Positions 20,057 to 31,739 are shown, counted from the stretch's first letter. The stretch is DNA of 64,000 nucleotides from Prorocentrum cordatum (GCA_963575745.1 CAUYUJ010000698.1:2501-66500); one strand, 5' to 3'. Notes: a model not told the origin generated them from the sequence alone. Made by a program: numbers and translations.

Positions 20057-20581
20057 CTAAATGATGGCGTACAGCTCGCCCCGCTGGGCCGTCTGCTGCG
20101 GCCCTGGCAGCGGACCGCGCGCCATGCCCAGCTGGCGCTCACTGGACATCACAGCGATGCCCCAGCCAGCGCGATTGGCCTCTGGACAGCGTAGCGGACA
20201 CCTGGCGGACCCGTCAGTGTAGATCTCGCCCGTGATCGTCATGCCCTGGCCCCCCATGCAATAATACCAGGACTCCGTGTCCGCTGGCGGGGGCAGCACA
20301 GGTAGTGCAACACGTGGCAAGAGGCCCCTCGTGAGGAAGAGGTCGCTGGGCGGCGCGGCAAGAGCTCGACGTCGGATGGCCTGGTCCACCGCCTCCGTCC
20401 TCATGTCGGCGAGGTTGGGACATGACCAAAGTCGATGATGAAGATGGCCGCAACAGTCCTGGCAGTAGCGGCAGCTGGGGTCCATCACATAGCCCATGGT
20501 GTAGAGGCGCCGCTGTGTCCACTGGGCTCCAATGGCTGTGGATCGAAGCGCCCCCCCCTCGCACGCATACTCAAGTTCCAA
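20057..20581 (-). pseudogene. Retrotransposon A zinc motif and RNase H, N-terminal part
   Basis: Residues 37-54 form CRYC...HLHH...C, a CxxC-His-Cys zinc motif of the kind found between RT and RNase H in this class of LINE. Residues 118-125 (TGEIYTDGS) carry the first RNase H Asp. Residues 155-174 (GPLPGPQQTAQRGELYAI) carry the Glu. The frame ends at a TAG within the domain and is shifted relative to the RT frame. Confidence 0.8.
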
Positions 20582-20631
20582 CGAGCGGCCTCAGCATCAG
20601 CGTGTAGCATAGCAGCGATCGGCTCTATCCA

Positions 20632-22085
20632 CTAGCCTCGCGGATCACGATGGGCTGGCGGAAGCTCATGTGCATGCTCTCGCCGACTGGACCAGTCCTC
20701 CCACTTCATATTCCGATAACTGCGCCTTGCCGCGACGCGTGCCCATTTCGGCGACGCGTCGGTCAAGACGAGCTCCATTCCATTACCCGTGGTCCAAGAA
20801 GTCGCCGAGTGGGCCCTCCAGCCAAGCCGACGTAGTAGTAGTTGAACTGCTCCAGCGGGGCCTGCCACCTGCCCCCATGCAGTGGCGTGGTCCATGGTCT
20901 TCGCCTGGATGTTCCAAGCCTTCTCCAGGACGTGCAGCGGCACCTGACGCGCATAGACCATCTGCGCCCACGTGTAGATCGGCTCCGTCATGGCCAGGCT
21001 CTCGGGCATCTGGCGCGGGGCCTCCTCCGGCAGCGAGGCCAGCCACGTCGATGACGCTGTGGGAGTCTTGGCCCATCCCGCGCGTGCCACACTCGTCATC
21101 GTGGCCAGCGTCGACGGGGGGGCGCCCGCGACATGGGGGCCGTAGACCATGCCAGGCGCCAAGGCGGGCCGTGCCACTCGTCTCGCGATCCGCTTCAGTC
21201 CTCGGAGCTTCCGAAATCTGGGCAGGCGCTCCTCGACCTTGTGCGCCCGCTTGTGGATCGCCGAGTATGTGAGACGAGCTCCCGCGCGACATTCCAGTCC
21301 CAAGACGGTGAGCTGCCGCACCGCCTCGAAGCCGAAGTCGCGGAGTCGACGTGCCACTTGCTCAGCTAGCCACATCGAGGAGCTCAAGATCTTGGCCTTG
21401 TCCCTGGCGATCGGTAGCTCCAGCGCCTGGGCCACCTTGACCAACCTCTCAATGATGCTGGCCGCCTGCTCGCGCATCTCGGAGGCGGGCACCATGAGCT
21501 GTAGCGTGATGCCGTCCGCGTAGATGTCGAGGGCGTAGCTGATGCCCCCGCGCAGGGAAGCGGTGAAGATGTCAAACGGCGTCATCATGGTCAACTGTAG
21601 GAGGTACATCGCCACCGTGCAGCCAGGAAGCGCACCCGCCATAGTGCGCACAGCATAGGAGTATGTCACACCCCATCGAATCCTTCTGGGAGCCATGTAC
21701 ATGGCGAGCACAGCCTTGAGGATGGCTGCAGGGAAGTCGGAATACCGTGCAGCCAAGACGATCTTGATCCACTGCACCCTGTCGAAGCACTTGCTGATGT
21801 CGACTAGCGTGGTGACCACCACGTCCCCCTCCGTGGCGTCCGCCGCCTCCGCATAGACCATGGTGCGCGCGCCCAAGTCGATGGTCGAGCGCCCTGTGCC
21901 AAGGGCGAAGTAGGTGCGGTCGTGCAGTGCCATCCACCTGCGAATGTGGCTGATGCGTGCCTTGGTGTAGACTCTGTAGACCGAGGGGAGTAAGGCGATG
22001 GGACGGAACCCTTCCTGGGCCTTCGTGAGGAGCATCACGTGCACCGCCATGATGGCCGAGGGCCATCGCCCCCAGGCCTCCGCCG
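20632..22085 (-). pseudogene. Retrotransposon A reverse transcriptase
   Basis: The minus-strand frame begins to match after a frameshift near 22085 (WGRWPSAIMAVHVMLLTK, then GFRPIALLPSVYRVYTKAR). Motif A is TLVDISKCFDRVQW with both key residues. Motif B is GALPGCTVAMYLLQ. Motif C is LDIYADGITLQL, where the second catalytic Asp of YxDD is Gly. That change alone should abolish polymerization. The thumb region follows, and the frame ends at a TAG. An in-frame continuation past the stop (WIEPIAAMLHADAEAARW) shows the stop is a lesion. Confidence 0.88.
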
Positions 22086-23909
22086 ACCAGATATGTAGAT
22101 CAGCATGGCCAACGCGCCGTCGGCCAGGGGCGAGAATGCTCTGGGTGGCATGGCGTCGGCGCCAAGGCCTGTCTTCCAAGCGGAGGTCCTGGAGGCGGCC
22201 CTGATCTCGCCGATGGTCGGCACTGCCAAGGCGCCCTTCGGCATGGTGCGGAGAATGTCCGAAATGTGTCCTTCCATGTCATCCAACTGCGTGATGGTGT
22301 GCTCGTTGATGATGTCACCATCCTGCAGGACTGTGATGTCGCCGAAGTCCGTCATGACCTTGTCCATGTCTGGCTTCGGCAACACCACATCCCCCTTCCA
22401 GATGTCATTCCAGAAACCCATCTGGCTGTCGGCCACGGCCTGCGGCAAGGCCGTGCGGATGCCGAACCTGTCCACCTCGTGGTGCGCCCAGCCCTTCAGC
22501 TTCGTCATGCCGAAGAGGGGGGAAGCTCCTGTGATCATGGCGTCCTGAGCCCACTTGCGAAACTGCTCCGTGCGCTTCCGAGCTGCCTGGGACTCCAACT
22601 TCTCAGCATGAGACTCGACCGTGGTCGCATATGCTGTGAGCAAGGTGAGGCAGACGTTGGAATCTTGCATGACCGCGTAGTGGATGAGACGCCATGCCGC
22701 CTCAAACAAGAAAGCCCCCTCCTGTGAGTGGATGTCCTGCTGGTGGCCAGGCCGAAGGGCACGCGTCAACCTCTGCCAGCGAGCCGCTGGATCGGACTGT
22801 TGCGTGATGGATCTGACGAGGTCATGCAGTGCCAACGCCAAGCTTCTCACGTAGCGGGCCTCCGTTCCAGCCGCGGGCCGACCTGGTCGAAGTGGTGGTC
22901 CGCCAACTGGCCGCCAAACATACGTGGGGCGCGCGGCCCTGCCACAGTAGCGCTCGGCGTCCTGCAGCTGGTAGATGTGGCAGAGGTCCTGCTCCACGAA
23001 GGAGGTGAAGGTGGAGTACAGTGCATCCAAGCGTTGTTGAGCTGCTGGAGCGCCTTCTGGTAGTCCACGGCGTGCATCTCCTTGAATGACCTCGATGCAC
23101 GGCTTCTGTGGCGGTGGGCCTGTCAGCGGGCTGGCGCCAGCGAAACGCGGCGGCTGCCTTGGGAAAGCCTTCGGAGCACGGAGGTGAAGCTGTAGGTGGA
23201 CCCGAGGCCGAGCCGCAAGATCAAGACGTACTGGGTAGTGCGGTCGGGGCGCCCATTCATCCATGACCCGAGGCGCCATGCACACCTTCGCAAAGCCAGG
23301 CGAGGTGAGCCAGTAGTCTATGGTGCTGAGGTTGCCAGCGGTGGCAGCCCTGCACGTGCCGGCGGGGGGCGCCACCGCGATGGCGGGCAGCACCTGCATG
23401 AGGCCGAGGTCCTCGAGAAGGCGCGGCTCGGCGTTCCAGTCGGCCGCAAAAATGTACGGGGCCGAGAAGTAGCGCAAGGCCTCGGCGATGCGCATGAGCT
23501 TCTTGTAGTTCGCGGTGAGGTAGTCGCTGGCCCCGACCGGCTCCAGGTATGCACAGCCCACGATGATACCCCCAGTCGGTCCAACGTGTACATGTACTGC
23601 CACTGCCCAAGAGCGCAGGATCTCAAAACCGTCAATGACGCCCCCTGTGGGACTCATTTGAGTAGTCTCCACATGCGACTTGACAAAGATCCCAACTCCT
23701 GCACTCGGCAACGAAGATGCGAGCCTGCGACACGGGCTGATGAATGGCTGCCATCCATGCCTCTGTGCCCAGGCTCGCGCGTGGTCTAGCCGTTTTCCGT
23801 CAAGGCGTAGCTCCTGGCAGGTAACCACGACAGCGCCCCCCGCACCTTCAAGCAAAAACTGTTGGTACGCAGTCCAGCACGACCCATTGAAGGTGACCGC
23901 GCCTGTGGT
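22086..23909 (-). pseudogene. Retrotransposon A endonuclease and linker
   Basis: Apurinic-type endonuclease on the minus strand. Residues are counted from a frame start at 24005. VTFNGSCW begins the domain (37-44), CQELRL holds the catalytic Glu65, FAADWN holds Asp189 and Asn191, and STIDYWLTS holds Asp230. RPHYPVRL keeps His256. These sites are intact, unlike retrotransposon B. A linker of about 300 residues follows, ending in the RT lead-in (TGLGADAMPPRAFSPLADG) just before the frameshift. Confidence 0.85.
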
Positions 23910-23940
23910 GCTGCGCTTGGCTCCACGTCGACCTCGATGA

Positions 23941-24421
23941 TTATCCGCTTTCCCATGCCACCGCCTCTGCTGTGGGGGGCACGCACTGGATGCTGCTGTT
24001 GGCACCCGCGCCCGCGGCGGCTGCAGGGGCCGTGGCGGCGGGCGCGACTCCAGTAGGTGATGGTGCTGCTGTCGGTGGGGCGCTGGCGCCTGCAGGCTGC
24101 CCGCCTGCGGCGCGAAAAGCGGCGCCCTGGGCAGTTACAGCAGCGCCCAGCCTGTTGATGTGGTCCGCCAGAGAGTCCAGTATGGCGCCGCCCACCACGT
24201 TGCGATCCTGGCCCGCGGCGATGGAGTCTCGAGCGCCCTGGAGGATCTGCTGAAGGGAGGCGACCGCCGTGGCTGCCTCTGCCATGCCTGGCGCCGGGGG
24301 CGGTCCCAGCGCGAGCCTGGCCTGGGCAACCTCCGCGTTGATGCCGACGATCTGCTGCTGGGCCTTGGCCAGCTGGTCCGTCGCTTCGTCGAGCTGTCGC
24401 TTGTGGTCCTGCACCTCGGCC
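23941..24421 (-). pseudogene. Retrotransposon A coiled-coil segment
   Basis: The minus-strand frame reads AEVQDHKRQLDEATDQLAKA and onward with heptad-like Leu/Ala spacing, then an Ala/Pro-rich tail. It overlaps the start of the endonuclease frame. It begins exactly where the F9 repeat (24422-24577) ends, so the true 5' part of the protein was probably lost or displaced there. Confidence 0.55.
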
Positions 24422-24577
24422 GGATAGCAAAGGGGGGGGTTGTGAATCAGCTCACCTAGCTGATTCTCCCGGCGCCGCCCGGCGCCGGGAGGCGCCCATG
24501 TATCGAGGAATGGGCCCGGCGGCGGGGCCGAAACCAGCTGCATGCAGCAGATTTTGCAACCCCCCCTTTCCCAATCC
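24422..24577 (+). mobile_element. F9 dispersed element, copy 1
   Basis: It starts GGATAGCAAAGGGGGG and ends CCCCCCTTTCCCAATCC, an imperfect inverted pair. It contains AATCAGCTCAC and GAGGCGCCCATG then TCGAGGAATGGGCCC. The second copy is at 48602-48760. It lies in the 5' part of retrotransposon A. Confidence 0.7.
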
Positions 24578-24748
24578 CCCCCGTTTTGCCCGACCCGAGC
24601 GAGGGTCCGGGCCTGGGGAACCTGGGAGGCACGCGGAGGCCCCCGTGGAAGATCCCCCAAGGGGGAGCCCTCGGCGCGTCCGCGGCACCGGGGGAGGACG
24701 CTGGCAACATCCAATCGCTGTGCCCGCCCCGGGAGGGCCCCAGTGCTC

Positions 24749-24872
24749 GCCATCGCTCGGACGCCCATTCCCTGTTGTTTTTCGGTTTCGTGCGTGGTTT
24801 TTTCGCCAAATGGTCAAGGATGCTCCTCGATGGCCCTCGCCGAAGGAAAAACGCACACGTCCGAGCGATGCC
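24749..24872 (+). mobile_element. F5 TIR element, copy 1
   Basis: 124 bases with ends GCCATCGCTCGGACG and CGTCCGAGCGATGCC and a T-rich then GATGCTCCTCGATGG interior. The copies are at 35948 and 61892. Non-coding. Confidence 0.85.
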
Positions 24873-24915
24873 AAGAGTGACGGCTTTGCCAGAGGTCCCT
24901 GCAGCACTGTACAGG

Positions 24916-25085
24916 GCAGGTTTTGATGCATAGGAGTATTACAAATACCTGATGTTTAAGACATGAACAACTTATGAACAAAGTGATGCACGAACTCCTC
25001 GCTGTTTTTAATACTGAACCCCTGCATGTTTAATACATGATCCGCACGCGGAGCATGTATTAAAAATGGCACTGTAGGCTCCGCA
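24916..25085 (+). mobile_element. F16 dispersed repeat, copy 1
   Basis: AT-rich for this window. It holds CATGTTTAATACATGATCCG and a perfect inverted core ATACATGATCCGCACGCGG with its partner AGCATGTAT. The second copy is at 60758-60912. Confidence 0.7.
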
Positions 25086-26458
25086 TACCCTGAGACACGG
25101 GCGTTGCAGATCGTTCACGCATGCCCTCAGTTTCGGGCCCCGAAACCATCACGGTTCGCCCTGGCTCAGAAAACTACGCAGAAAGACGGGGTCCAGGGCT
25201 CTGGTCGTGCTCTTTCGCGATGCTATAATCTTCCAGCGTCGGATCTCAGGGCCTGCACACACTGGACGATCCCTAGGACCCGAGCAGGCCCTCGACGGGC
25301 ATCCCATAACCGGCCCGCCAGTGCCAGAAACCCTTCGAGACGCCACTTGTGGGCCCGAGGATCTGGGCAACATCTCTTGCGACAAGAGGCAAAGAAGTGT
25401 GGCCATTCCTCTAATCCTCCTCCTGCTGTCCGTGCTCCCGTCTGGAGAGCATGGCGCCACCCCCCAAACAAAAAAGTCTGGGCAATCTCGGCGCCGTCGG
25501 ATCATGGGACGGGCATCCTCTACCGCTCTTGGCTGGCCGCGTCCACTGGGCCCAGGCGTTTACCGGGTCATGCCAGGTGGCGAGCTCGTAAAGATACATT
25601 GCTGTCCTGGCATGTGGCAGCTGCGTAGGAACACCAGCAGCTTTCTTCAAAAGTAGAGAGGAGCTGGCATGTGAGAGGACTGCGAAGAGCAGTAAAAACT
25701 GCAATCGAGGCGAGACAAAGCTCTCATCAATGGAGGAGGAAGAGCGATGGGCAAACTAGGAGAACCCTGGGCTACCCTGGGCTGCCCTGGGCTGCAATTC
25801 GACAAATGTGCTCGATTTGCTCTTCTGTGGGCCTTGGGCCAATTCAAAATTAGATACTCGCGCGGCGCACTAAGCATGCAAGGACCCAGGCACCGTGCTG
25901 CCAGGCAAGGAGTAGAAGTCCGAACTGAGCACAACACCAGCGTTTAGGGATGCAACTTAGCATTTAAATATGGGCTGCGGAGCGCACCTCCGAGGCTTCG
26001 CCCCCCCGAGGGCAAGACTCGGCACGCGAGACTTCGTCTCAGCCGTGCCTCCCGCGGTGGTGCACCATGTAGCCCCCCGCCGCTCAGGAGGAGAGTGATG
26101 GGGGCGGGGGGGGTGTCGTCGGCAGCCTGCGACGCCCGAGCCAGACTTGGGTTGAACTGATCTTTTTCAACAGGCAAGCGCCCCTGTTCGGGTTGCTGTA
26201 AGTCCACGGATTGCGTGTGCTCACAAGCTCTCAACACACGGGACGTGGCTGTTCTGATGCCTTCCATTTCTCAGTACAAAGGACTTGGGTTGAACTCCTG
26301 CGCTTCTGCACAGCGGGCCCGGCGCGGGCGCCGATGTCTGTTCGCTCGGGCAGCGCGCGACTGGATCGCGGGTGGGTCGCGGGCGGACCGCGGGACGAGT
26401 CGGAGGGCAATGTGCAGGAACACGCGCAAAGCACGGAGGAGTCCAGCCTCAGTCCCAG
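25086..26458. other. No recognised gene
   Basis: Ordinary-complexity sequence with open frames of up to 174 codons on the plus strand (25104-25628, 25207-25656). I recognise no family in them and see no splice pattern or codon evidence that separates them from chance in high-GC DNA. Confidence 0.4.
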
Positions 26459-26680
26459 ACCCCCGACGTAATGATTTGTTCATTACGTCGACCCACAGAG
26501 GTCCCGACCCTTTCCCCATGACCGGTTTCTCGTCCCGACTCGTTTTTGGACGCTCCCGAGGCCCTGTGAGAGCCCCCGGAGGCCGAAAATTACGAAAAAC
26601 CTCCCGTCATGATTTACGAAAAACCTCCCGTCATGATTTTTTCATTGAAAATTACGAGAAACCTCCCGTCATGATTTGTT
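26459..26680 (+). mobile_element. F11 dispersed repeat with triplicated 3' end
   Basis: A full F11 copy beginning GACGTAATGATTTGTTCATT and passing GACCCTTTCCCCATGACCGG. Its last part, ACGAAAAACCTCCCGTCATG, occurs three times in tandem (26594-26680) with small changes. Confidence 0.7.
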
Positions 26681-26702
26681 CATTTTGATTCTGCTTCGAG
26701 GC

Positions 26703-27060
26703 CGTTACACATGGATGCATGCATACATATGAGTATATATATATGTATACATCATTGGCTGTGTACACGCATGTAGACATACATACATGTACACAAACAA
26801 ACATGCATGAATGCATGTCTACACACATACACACATATATGCGTACACACAGACATGCATATATGCATTCATTCACACGTCCATATATGCATACATACGT
26901 ACACATATGCACATACATAGTCACACCTGTATACCCAAACGCACATCATGTACAGACGCAACTACATAAACATATACAAATACAGTTGCATAAACATATT
27001 CATTTACGTGCACGTATGTATGTATACACTACATATATCTACGCATATATATATATATAT
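26703..27060. repeat. CATA/CACA tetranucleotide array
   Basis: Irregular ACATACAT and ACACAT units ending in a TA run at about 27045-27060. No coding signal. Confidence 0.9.
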
Positions 27061-29128
27061 ACTGGAGCCATCGCGCGCTTCGCGCGTGCTGAAGTTCTAG
27101 CCCAGGCCGGGGGCGCGCTAGAAGATCTTGGACAGCGCTATCAAGCCAAGCACAGGCGCGTGACATAGTCGTGCCTCCTGAGGGCCTCGTGGGAACCTCT
27201 TGGGTCTTCGTGGGGGCGTCTGAAGGGCTTCTGGGGAAGTTCTCCGTGCTTCCTCAATTGGCTGTTGGAGGCACCTCTTGGGTGCTTCTCGGGGGGGGCA
27301 TCTTGGGGCTTCTTGGGGTCCCTTGGGGGCATCGTCAGGGTTCTCCGGGCAGTCGGAAAGTGATGTTCTGCAGTCTGAAGCAGTCAATTGGCCGTCTTGG
27401 CTGCGTGGAGGCCCAGCTTGAGGCCACATTGGGGCAATCCGGAAGCCTCCCGGGGCCTCCTTGAAGCAATTTTGATGCATCGAGAGCACTGTTCGGCTAT
27501 TGGGGCCCCGTGTACGTCTCCTGTGAGCCTTTTGGGGCCTGGTGGGGGGCTTTGGGGGGCCTCGTCGGACCACTTGGAGACTCTTGGGGCCTCCTGTGGG
27601 CCTCTTAAGGCGGAAAGCTCTGCTGTTGGGTTCGCGTTCCCCTTCTTGAGGCTCTCTTGGGGCCCTCTTGGGGCCCTCTCGGGCTGTCTTGGGCGCCTCG
27701 GGCACCGTCTTGGGGCCCTCGTGGGCCGTCTTGGGGCCCTCTTGGAGGCCTCTTCGGCTATCTTGGAGCGGCCGTGGGGGCCACTTGGGCCGTCTTGGAG
27801 CGTCGGGATGCCAAAAGGCTGGGAACTCTAAAATCCATCAAAAGCCTATGGGAAAACAATGCTTCTTGGAACCTCTTCGGCCTTCTGGGGAGCTTCTTGA
27901 GGGCCTCTTGGGTCCCATTTGGGGGCCTCTGGGGCTTCCTGAGAGCCTATCGGGGTGGAAGGCTCGGATGTTCGGATCGTCTTACCCCCCTTGGGCCCCC
28001 CTTGGGGCCGTATTGGTGCCCTCTCGGGCTGTCTTGGGCCCTGTTGGAGGCCTCTTGGGCTATCTTGAATTGGTCTTGGAGGCCTTTTGGGCCGTCTTGG
28101 AGCGTCAGGACGCCAAAATGCTGAAAACTCGAACATCAATCAAAAACCTATGGCAAGACATGGATTTTTGCCTCTTGGGGCGTTCGTGGGAGGCATCTTG
28201 GATACTCTTCGGCCCCCTGGGGGGCTTCTTGGGGCCTCTTGGAGCCTGTTAGGGGCTTCTCGGGGCATCCTGAGAGCCTCTCGGGGTGGAAGACTCGGAT
28301 TTTTGGTTCGTGTCAACACTCTTGGCTCATCTTTGGGCCGTCTTGGGGCCCTCTCGGCCGCCTTGGGCGCCTCTGGCGCCGTCTTGGGACCCCCGTGGGC
28401 TGTCTTGTGACCGTCTTCGAGGTCTCTGGGGATGCCTTGGAGCGGAAATAAAGCCTCTTGGGCCGTCGTGGAGCCTCAGGAAACTCAAAAGGCGAGAACT
28501 CGAAAATCGATCAAAAAACCAAAGGAAAACAAATTAGTTGTGCCTCTGGGGGCTCCTCGGGAGCCATCTTGGAGACCTCTTGGGGCGTCTTGGAGGCCTC
28601 TTGGACAGTCAGGGACCAATTCTGGGGTGATCTCGGGCGGTCATTGGTCGTTTTCGTTGTCTGGAAACGCCAGGGCCGTCTTCGGGCGACTTTACAAGGC
28701 CCCCAGCGCCACGGCAGGGCCCCCGGGCCCCCCGGTGCGAGGGCCCCGTCCCGGGCCCCGCCTCGTGCCCGCGGCAGGGCGTCTCTGGGCCGTCTCGGCG
28801 CCCTCCTGGGGGCCTGTTGGGGCGACATTGGGTGTCTGAAATCCATCAGAAACCAAATTAAGAACAATCAATGATTTTGGCGTCCCTTTGGGCCGTGTTG
28901 GCAGCCTTGTGGGCCGTCCGGAGGCCATCTTGGGCGTGTTCGAACGATATGTCCTCGTTTCGGGGCCTCTTGGGGGCCTCTTGCGGCCCTTTTCGTCTGT
29001 GTTGGGGCTTTCTTGGGCCGTCTGGGGACGGCCCTGGGCTGTCTCGGCGCCCTCTTGGAAGCCTGTTTGGAAGATTTCTGGGTGTCCTGGACCGTCCTCC
29101 TTCAACGTCGGCGGTACTGGCCGTAAGA

Positions 29129-29309
29129 CTTCCTGGGAACATGATTTGTTGGGGTGTCGTTGGGCGCCTCCGGAGGCTTCGTGGCCTGACGCGTTTCCGA
29201 GCGTGGCGGGAGGTAGCGCTGCTTGGGACTCTCGTACTTTATCCTGGTAAGCGTTAATAAACATGATTTGGGTAGAGGGCAACAACCCGAGAATCATGTT
29301 CCTGGGAAG
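29129..29309. mobile_element. F13 TIR element, left of an adjacent pair
   Basis: Ends CTTCCTGGGAACATGATT and AATCATGTTCCTGGGAAG are inverted with two differences. It sits directly against a second element with related ends at 29310. Confidence 0.6.
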
Positions 29310-29457
29310 CTTTCCGGCAGCATGATTTGTTCGGCTCTCTTAACAAGGAGGGCTCTGGGGGGCTTACCGACGGGCCCTTTTTGGCCTTGTCGGCAAGCCT
29401 ATTGGAAACATGGCTGGGGCGGTGGGCGGAAGCCCAAGGAATCATGTTCCCGGAAAG
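29310..29457. mobile_element. F13 TIR element, right of an adjacent pair
   Basis: Ends CTTTCCGGCAGCATGATT and AATCATGTTCCCGGAAAG. The junction with the left element is an AAGCTT palindrome. Confidence 0.6.
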
Positions 29458-30029
29458 CTCTGGGAAATAAGATTTACCGAGGTCTCTTGGGGGCCCGCAG
29501 GGGGCTTCCCTGGGGGGCCCTTGGGGACTTTTTGGGGCTTCCGGGGGGCCTCTTGGGAGCCTCAGGGGGCTTCTTGGGAGCCTCTTGATGGCCTCTGGGG
29601 GCGTCCTAGGAGTCTCTCAGGCCGGAGACCTTGAAATGTCGCGCTCTTCGGGCACTCTTGGGTCGCTCTTGGGGCTCTCTTGGGGCGCTATCGAGGCCCT
29701 CTTGAATTATCTGGGGAGCCTCCTGGGCCGTCTCTGGTCTTTCCTTGGGAACCTCTTCGGCCGTCTTGGAGCGATCTGAAGGGCCTCTGACGCCGTCCGG
29801 GACCGTGGGGAGGCGGAACATGCGAGAGCGCAAAAATGCGGGGCCCTTTGGAGGAGCCTCTGGAGGCGCTCTTGGGGCGTTTGGGCGGCGTCGTCGGCCG
29901 TCCTGAGGCCATCTTCGGCGTGTCCGGGGCCTCTTGGGGCTGTCTTGGCAATCTTTAGGGGCCTCTTGGCGTGTCGTGGCGTGTTTGGGAGCGGGCCTGG
30001 GCAGTCCTGGGAGCCCTGGGGGCTGTTGA

Positions 30030-30310
30030 ATGCTAGGTGTTGTCTTGGAGGCGGAGGCTGTCGAGTGCAGGGTGGTGCGTGCTACGCGGAAAGCGGGCGA
30101 GCGGCCGGGCGGGCGGCGGGCAGGCGGGTGGCGGGCGGGCGGGCGGGCGGGTCGGGATTTGAATGAATTCCTTAACGGTGCTCTCTTGCAGCGGGAGCTT
30201 GTTGAGTACAGGGTGTTGCCTTGAAGACGGGGGCTGTTGACTACAGGGTGTTGTCTTGGAGACTGAAGCTGTTGAGTACAGAGTGGTGCGTGTTACGCGG
30301 ACGGCGGGCG
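30030..30310 (+). repeat. 36-base minisatellite with GGCGGGC runs
   Basis: About five copies of GCTGTTGAGTACAGGGTG with a TTGTCTTGGAGAC half. Two are followed by GGGCGGGCGGGC tracts, which have the spacing of G-quadruplex-forming DNA. Confidence 0.7.
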
Positions 30311-30429
30311 GGCGGCAGGTGCCCTAGGTGGTGGGTCAGAGGCCTCATGGGTGTTGGTTTGGATCTCGTGGTTGGCCTGTCGGGGACGTCGTGAAGGTAA
30401 TTTCGCAGCTTCTCGGTAGCGATTGTGAG

Positions 30430-30960
30430 ACCGTTGTGGGACCTCCTCGGGGCTGTTTTGTGGCCTCTGGAGGCCTTGTTTGGGTCTCCTGGGTGCCTCT
30501 CGGGGGCATCCTGGGGCCTCTGGAGGGCGCCTTGGGGCCTCCTGGGGTACTCTTGAAGCGGGAGGGTCGAATGTTGGAGTCGTGGTCCCCCTCTTGGGCG
30601 CATCTTGGGACCATCTTGGGGCTCTCTTGGGCGCCTCTGGGGCCGTCTGGGGGCCTTCTTTTGCCGTCTTGGGGCGCTCTTGGGGGCCTACGGAACCGGC
30701 TTGGAACGTCGGACAGCCGAAAAGGCTGGAAGGCCAAAATCTCTCCAAAATTTTCGTAAAATGACCGACTTTGGCCTCTTGAAGCGCTCTGGAGAGGCGT
30801 CTTGAAGCGTCGTGGTGGAGTGCCTTGGGGGGCCTCTCGGGCCGTCTTCGGCCTATCTTGGGCGTCCTGGAGCGGTCTTTCGGCGACCCGGGGCCCGCTT
30901 GACGCTTGGGCCGTCTGGGGAGCCTCTGGAGGCCCTCCTTGACTATTTTGGACCTCCCCG
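30430..30960 (+). repeat. Degenerate CTTGGGGCC repeat, continuation
   Basis: Same motif and orientation as 27170-30030, including one higher-order spacer near 30690 (GGAACGTCGG, then GCCGAAAAGGCTGGAAGGCC). Confidence 0.65.
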
Positions 30961-31029
30961 GCCGCCCCGTCCTCCCATGGGGGGTCGGGGCAGCTGTTTG
31001 TGGGCCCCAGGCCTGCCCCCCAGGGATTA

Positions 31030-31033
31030 CATA

Positions 31034-31083
<50 letters not shown>

Positions 31084-31480
31084 TACATACATACCTACAT
31101 ACATACATACACACACACATACATACATACATACAATACAATACCATACCATACAATACGATACAATACAATACACTACAATACAATACAAAGCAAAACA
31201 CTACGCTACACTACACTACTATACAATGCAATACAATACAATACAATACAATACAATACAATACAATAATATACACACATACATACAATACAATACAATA
31301 CAATACAATGCAATGCAATGCAATACAATACAATACAATACAATACAATACATTACACTACACTACACTACACTACAATTCAATTCAATACAAAACAATA
31401 CATACATACACACAAGTACACACATATACACATATATACACATATATACACATATACACATGGGGACGAGTATCTCTACA
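31030..31480. repeat. TA, ACAT and ACAAT microsatellite cluster
   Basis: A TA run (31038-31075) passes into ACATACAT units, then ACAAT pentamers, then ACAT again. Neighbouring arrays of related units suggest stepwise change of one repeat. Confidence 0.9.
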
Positions 31481-31534
31481 GCGATCTACAATATTGTGTA
31501 TATAGATCAATGTTCATAATAGTGTGTTCGCCGG

Positions 31535-31580
31535 CTCTCTCTCTCTCTCTCTATCTTTCTCTCTCTCTCTCTCCCTATCT
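31535..31580. repeat. CT dinucleotide tract
   Basis: Pyrimidine CT run with a few interruptions. Confidence 0.85.
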
Positions 31581-31739
31581 CCTTAGATTTCTCTATGTGT
31601 CGTTATCTGTTTTGTTCCTTCCCTCTCTACAACTATGCGCGTGGCTGAAATGGGATTCCGCGATGCGGATTGTTTTTGTTATTGTTATTGTTGGTGTGTC
31701 TTATTTTTGTTGTTGTTGCTGCTGTTATTGTTGTCGTTT

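Larger units (their letters stand above)
18580..24768 (-). mobile_element. Retrotransposon A: degenerate ENDO-RT-RNase H non-LTR element
   Basis: On the minus strand: coiled-coil segment (24421-23941), endonuclease and linker (23909-22086), reverse transcriptase (about 22085-20632), zinc motif and RNase H (20581-19754), and two C-terminal His/Cys modules (to 18580). All domains remain in correct order. Lesions: frameshift near 22085, TAG at 20632, frameshift near 20570, TAG at 20057, more changes 3' of RNase H, and an RT motif C of YADG. Layout and zinc-RNase H tail place it with RNase H-bearing LINE lineages. Confidence 0.88.
27170..30030 (+). repeat. Long degenerate CTTGGGGCC repeat with higher-order units
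   Basis: Tens of irregular copies of GGGGCCTCTTGGG and GCCGTCTTGG. On top of this is a longer period: a spacer with GGAGCGTC, GCCAAAAGGCTG, AACTC, ATCAAAAACC and ATGG recurs near 27797, 28099, 28470 and 28831, 300-370 bases apart. All frames are open over long stretches because the motif has no stops; the translations are runs of Gly, Leu, Trp and Ser. I treat it as satellite-like, not coding. Confidence 0.75.

Noticed and set aside
27171-29834. Overlapping plus-strand frames rich in LGASWGPLG
   Set aside because: They come from the stop-free CTTGGGGCC motif; frames on the same strand overlap and none is conserved over the others.
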